From: Paludibacter sp.
GTDB taxonomy: Bacteria; Bacteroidota; Bacteroidia; Bacteroidales; Paludibacteraceae
Direction of reading: 5' to 3'
DNA: 64,000 bases
Assembly (NCBI GenBank): GCA_019163375.1
Contig: JAFLKK010000007.1
Span: forward strand, 157,713 to 221,712
The notes under the pieces are model-generated. The model searched no databases and was not told where the DNA came from. It saw nothing but the letters and a program-made list of their open reading frames with translations. Shown piece after piece: positions 61,901 to 64,000 of this stretch (position 1 is its first letter; each line of letters opens with the position of its first letter). The position numbers and the translations under genes are program-made.

Positions 61901-63189
61901 ATCCTACACTTTATGGTGCTTATGTAAGGAGATCGAACGAAGCAGGAACCGATCAGGATGAAAACTATTATTGGAAAGAATTAGGAACCTATGATAAACT
62001 AACCAAGTTTCTGGGTTATGAAATATGCCAACCTGCAGCAAAAAAATACACTTTCACCGGGAAGTTAGTAAATACTGATCTTGATTCTAGACTGTTAGCC
62101 GAATTTGCGCCTACAGGATTCTTGCCATTTAGTAATAATGGTAGTTCAGTTGACGGACTAAAAGTAAAATACCCTGGCGAACACTTATTTGCTAATGCAT
62201 ATACAGCTGCCATTAATGTAGACAAAATTGAATTTGGAAGCGCTTTGGACAAAACAGTGTTTCTATATAATACTGGGTCGTATGGACAATGGCTTAGTAA
62301 TACAGGAGGAAGCACTGACGGAACAGCAGAAGGTCAATATTTATCCATTCCTCAAAATCTGGCAGGGTTTAGTGGCATACCAGGTCAAATCCCGTCAATG
62401 AGCTCATTCCTTGTAAAAACCGGTGAGGACAAAACCGTAAATTCATATATAAAAATCAACTACAATGATGCATTAATCAAAAACACGACCATTCAACGTG
62501 TAAAATCGATAGATGCCATCAGCAATACAGACTTAGTATCCACCATGATCGACCTTACCGGACTACATTATTCAGACCGTATGTGGATTTTCTCCGAGCC
62601 AAGCTGTACCCGCAATTTTGATAATGGCTGGGATGGGCGCAAAATACTGGGATCATCATTAGCTCCACAAATTTATGCAATGGAGCCGGATGGAGATTAT
62701 CAGGTAAATTCGGTCAGCGATATGCACAATACCGATCTGGCCTTTCAGGCAGGCGATGAAGTGGAATACACGCTGAAATTTACCCACGAAAACATTCAAC
62801 GTCAATATGCCGGTGTTTATTTAGTGGATTTAGTTGAAAACAAAACAGTGGATGTTTCGCAAAACGGTAGTACCTACTCTTTTGCAACAGCACAAAGCGA
62901 TGCACCGGCCAAACGGTTTAAGATACTGACACGTCCGTACGAAAAAGGAGCACCGGATAAAGAAACGCAGGTAAAAATATTTACCGCTCCTGGCAGAGTT
63001 TTTGTACATAACCTAAGTACCTTTAAAGGTGAATGTACCCTTTATGATATTGCAGGCAGGACTATAAAGAATGTTCCATTTGAGGCTAATGCAGTTACTG
63101 AAGTGCTAAATAATTTAGCCAAGGGAGCATATGTAGTAAATACCATTACCAACGGGGAGAAAGTAAGTAAACGTGTGATTGTTCAATAA
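58936..63189 (+). CDS. T9SS cargo surface protein with glycine-rich domain (1417 aa)
   Basis: The first ATG gives a long N-terminus before the export segment (MILIAFMSLLPIMSYAQ, ending near residue 61); the ATG at 59008 is an alternative start. Residues about 65-225 are beta-rich. About 235-431 is a glycine-rich domain (GGGGGAYAGNP, GGAGGGGSGGAGGAGGNGG). About 435-665 looks like a LamG-type sugar-binding fold (MWYKADVGTGTTTNGTDITTWDDQSG), followed by ESYLAIKYGITLTHDYT and a GLGRND segment that I know from other Bacteroidota surface proteins. A WKGT...W...NW...P module is near 842. The last 75 residues are a T9SS type A sorting domain ending KVSKRVIVQ. Probable surface protein, perhaps binding polysaccharide; its partner gene is 8 bases downstream. 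Confidence 0.85.
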   Translation: MINTYTPSALKSFSPVFLVNQVIKMSFRKSERKQTLLQAISHKAMILIAFMSLLPIMSYAQTFTLSSTNPAIIGSTINQGASNQPIYAAVVQVTGSGWGGNFNKLTFTATGTFATTDINYAPGVSGYKVWASTTNNLSTASQISNPYQAESSGTQVSITVNNKPFNVGETWFVWITADISSTAVGGHTLAVGALTTNDFSFSNVTTKSGTMYAGGTQIIGTKATYNSNGSYTFTVPPGVYSINVEAWGAGAGGSNSKNKGGGGGAYAGNPAISVIPGTSYTVTVGQGGTAGNNGQNSSFSSLVIAAGATGANGGTTANSTGAITFAGGNGGISTNNGGAGGGGSGGAGGAGGNGGNTTNNNAGAGGLAGIAGMGSTGGAGGVGGYCVYYSKWYQEWFPGNNGNSPGGGGGENSDSGSGSGAGANGQVLISWTAPASMWYKADVGTGTTTNGTDITTWDDQSGSSNNATSQTTPPTFQALGWNFNPSVSFSSGYFLTGSNNLFNDMTFFTVYNTGTTGGGAVYNCPAIIGGEVSGVQDDYYLSLMDGKPLFKAKNVDDNGAISTIVTSDNSPRILSATHKRVLNGHNLLYINGNLAADQDMGNSGDATLSKPVRLGIGNHYNPSGGSQFNGNISEVVGSSSVFTTSDRENFESYLAIKYGITLTHDYTNSVSTSIYPIAGYSNDIAGLGRNDTWKLHQKVSASSNMTSGNSRVVMATSNDFINSNLDAGRTALTNGQYLIWGHNNGSTSTWTAIGSTPIDSIVSRVWKVVNTGSVGSVYFQIDLTGYTSENGIYRLLVDNNTDFTTGVTSYVLTKTSGNLYTTSTPVNFASGVRYFTIAQKGNFWKGTSTSTDWGTPTNWTAGEIPPPGAKVEYATDAANNLVLDLPERTVSRVINTTTWNLTIPAGKALTVNNSIITDKNPDRILIQTRTATPEVANGSLIFHNNAANPVYGTVEMYSKAHIDESADINGDQRYFWQYFGIPVETLDADPTLYGAYVRRSNEAGTDQDENYYWKELGTYDKLTKFLGYEICQPAAKKYTFTGKLVNTDLDSRLLAEFAPTGFLPFSNNGSSVDGLKVKYPGEHLFANAYTAAINVDKIEFGSALDKTVFLYNTGSYGQWLSNTGGSTDGTAEGQYLSIPQNLAGFSGIPGQIPSMSSFLVKTGEDKTVNSYIKINYNDALIKNTTIQRVKSIDAISNTDLVSTMIDLTGLHYSDRMWIFSEPSCTRNFDNGWDGRKILGSSLAPQIYAMEPDGDYQVNSVSDMHNTDLAFQAGDEVEYTLKFTHENIQRQYAGVYLVDLVENKTVDVSQNGSTYSFATAQSDAPAKRFKILTRPYEKGAPDKETQVKIFTAPGRVFVHNLSTFKGECTLYDIAGRTIKNVPFEANAVTEVLNNLAKGAYVVNTITNGEKVSKRVIVQ

Positions 63190-63197
63190 CTACACCG

Positions 63198-63818
63198 ATG
63201 AAAAACAAAAAAAGAAACACTATTATCTGGATACTTACATGGGCAGTTCTGTTCCTGGTGGTGGCGTATTCCCCCATCGGGCGACCGGACTTATATGTGG
63301 GGAACAGCTATTACACTGTACACCATGGTGTAAACTTCAAAGGAGGCATAGCTAATGCACCCAAAGGTGCTACTTTTGCCACCGAAGAAGAGGACAGTGA
63401 AATAGAGGACTATACCCCTGCTGCCGATTATATTGCGGATTATGCGGGCAACGCTTCGGAATACAGCCCACAAAACACCAACAGCGGAGATGCGAATTAT
63501 AGCAGCGCAAGTGGATCCAATAAGAGTTCGGGGCAAAGCGGATTTATGGTATTGTCAGGAAGCGCATCCAAAGGAAGTGCGCAGGGCACAGCCACTGCGC
63601 AAAGCAATGATGTAAGCTCGTTAAGCAGCGATTTAACCCTCACCAGTAGCGCAAGTACCGACAGACAAGCTGCGGGTGGGGCAAAGGGAGGTAGAGATCC
63701 CGGGGGCAAAAAACCGAAAAACCCTATACCGGTGGGTGATGGAATGTGGTTCTTGATAATTATGGCCGGAGTATATGTATTTTGGAGAAAACACCAAACT
63801 GCTAAAGCAACAACCTAA
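63198..63818 (+). CDS. Small two-segment membrane protein with PVGDG tail (copy B)
   Basis: 206 residues and a paralogue of 56218-56835. The N-terminal segment (IIWILTWAVLFLVVAYSPIGRPDLY), acidic stretch (EEEDSEIEDY), Ser/Gly/Asn-rich linker and KKPKNPIPVGDG motif are shared. After GDG the two copies differ at the DNA level: here the hydrophobic stretch is MWFLIIMAGVYVFW, then RKHQ, yet the hydrophobic-then-basic character is kept. That suggests selection on the tail's physical form. It starts 8 bases after the giant gene, exactly as in copy A. Function unknown. Confidence 0.75.
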   Translation: MKNKKRNTIIWILTWAVLFLVVAYSPIGRPDLYVGNSYYTVHHGVNFKGGIANAPKGATFATEEEDSEIEDYTPAADYIADYAGNASEYSPQNTNSGDANYSSASGSNKSSGQSGFMVLSGSASKGSAQGTATAQSNDVSSLSSDLTLTSSASTDRQAAGGAKGGRDPGGKKPKNPIPVGDGMWFLIIMAGVYVFWRKHQTAKATT

Positions 63819-63894
63819 GCTCATAAATCATCAGCTATTTCCTGCCAACTACATATTCATTTGCGGCACAGGCTCTCATACAAAAAACGCTCTT

Positions 63895-64000
63895 CTGTTC
63901 TTTTTGTCTAATGTCTAATGTCAAATGTCTTGCTTATTGTCTTTAATCTTTTGTCTTTAATCTTTTGTCTTTAATCTTTTGTCTTTAATCTTTTGTCTTT
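63895..64000 (+). repeat. Tandem 14-bp pyrimidine-rich repeats at window end
   Basis: The unit AATCTTTTGTCTTT is repeated at least three times from about 63954 to the window edge, preceded by TGTCTAATGTCTAATGTC words. The array continues beyond the window. It is closely related to the GTTCTTTTGTCTTT repeats at 47825-47870. Confidence 0.7.

Overview
The window looks like a chromosome segment of a Bacteroidota bacterium, most likely of the order Bacteroidales. Three things point there. Many genes are preceded by the phylum-specific -7 element TAnnTTTG, while classical Shine-Dalgarno sites are weak. Two giant surface proteins end in type IX secretion (T9SS) type A sorting domains. The housekeeping set includes a lipoprotein form of TamA (TamL type), a C1 aminopeptidase with a signal peptide, PepD and an acyl-CoA hydrolase/CoA-transferase. 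The genus is not established.

Positions 1-25400 are ordinary core genome in small operons. They hold a TPR protein cut by the window edge, two small envelope proteins, transaldolase, dnaG followed by a radical SAM gene and a glycosyltransferase, a secreted protein with a Ser/Asn-rich tail, cvpA, rnhB, a TamL-like Omp85 lipoprotein, a SpoU/TrmH methyltransferase and uvrA. A membrane-anchored LytTR regulator with a LiaF-like membrane protein, a SAM methyltransferase, a secreted aminopeptidase C, pepD and a CoA-transferase follow. Clear intrinsic terminators separate many of these units.

Positions 25860-47595 are about 22 kb of signalling genes, all on the + strand. In order they are a multi-PAS histidine kinase, a single-domain response regulator, a REC-PAS-GAF protein with no output domain, an orphan CheR-type methyltransferase, a membrane hybrid kinase with two receivers, a 1795-residue REC-PAS-GAF-HisKA_3 kinase, a 1340-residue PocR-PAS-HisKA_3 kinase and a NarL/LuxR-type regulator. 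The two HisKA_3 kinases share a closely similar kinase core and sit directly upstream of the LuxR-type regulator, their likely partner.

Positions 47596-64000 are an accessory surface-protein island. Two giant T9SS cargo proteins (2545 and 1417 residues) are each followed, after 8 bases, by a small two-segment membrane protein ending in a P-V-G-D-G / hydrophobic / basic tail. The two loci share a collinear block of about 1.25 kb that is nearly identical, which suggests gene conversion or recent duplication. Between them lie a small-palindrome cluster, a 292-bp element with perfect 21-bp terminal inverted repeats built from nested palindromes, an 11-bp tandem repeat and a 187-residue hypothetical protein. 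Related pyrimidine-rich repeats with a 14-bp unit lie on the outer side of both loci. The surface island with its small membrane partners, next to the signalling cluster, is the best candidate for an undescribed system in this window.
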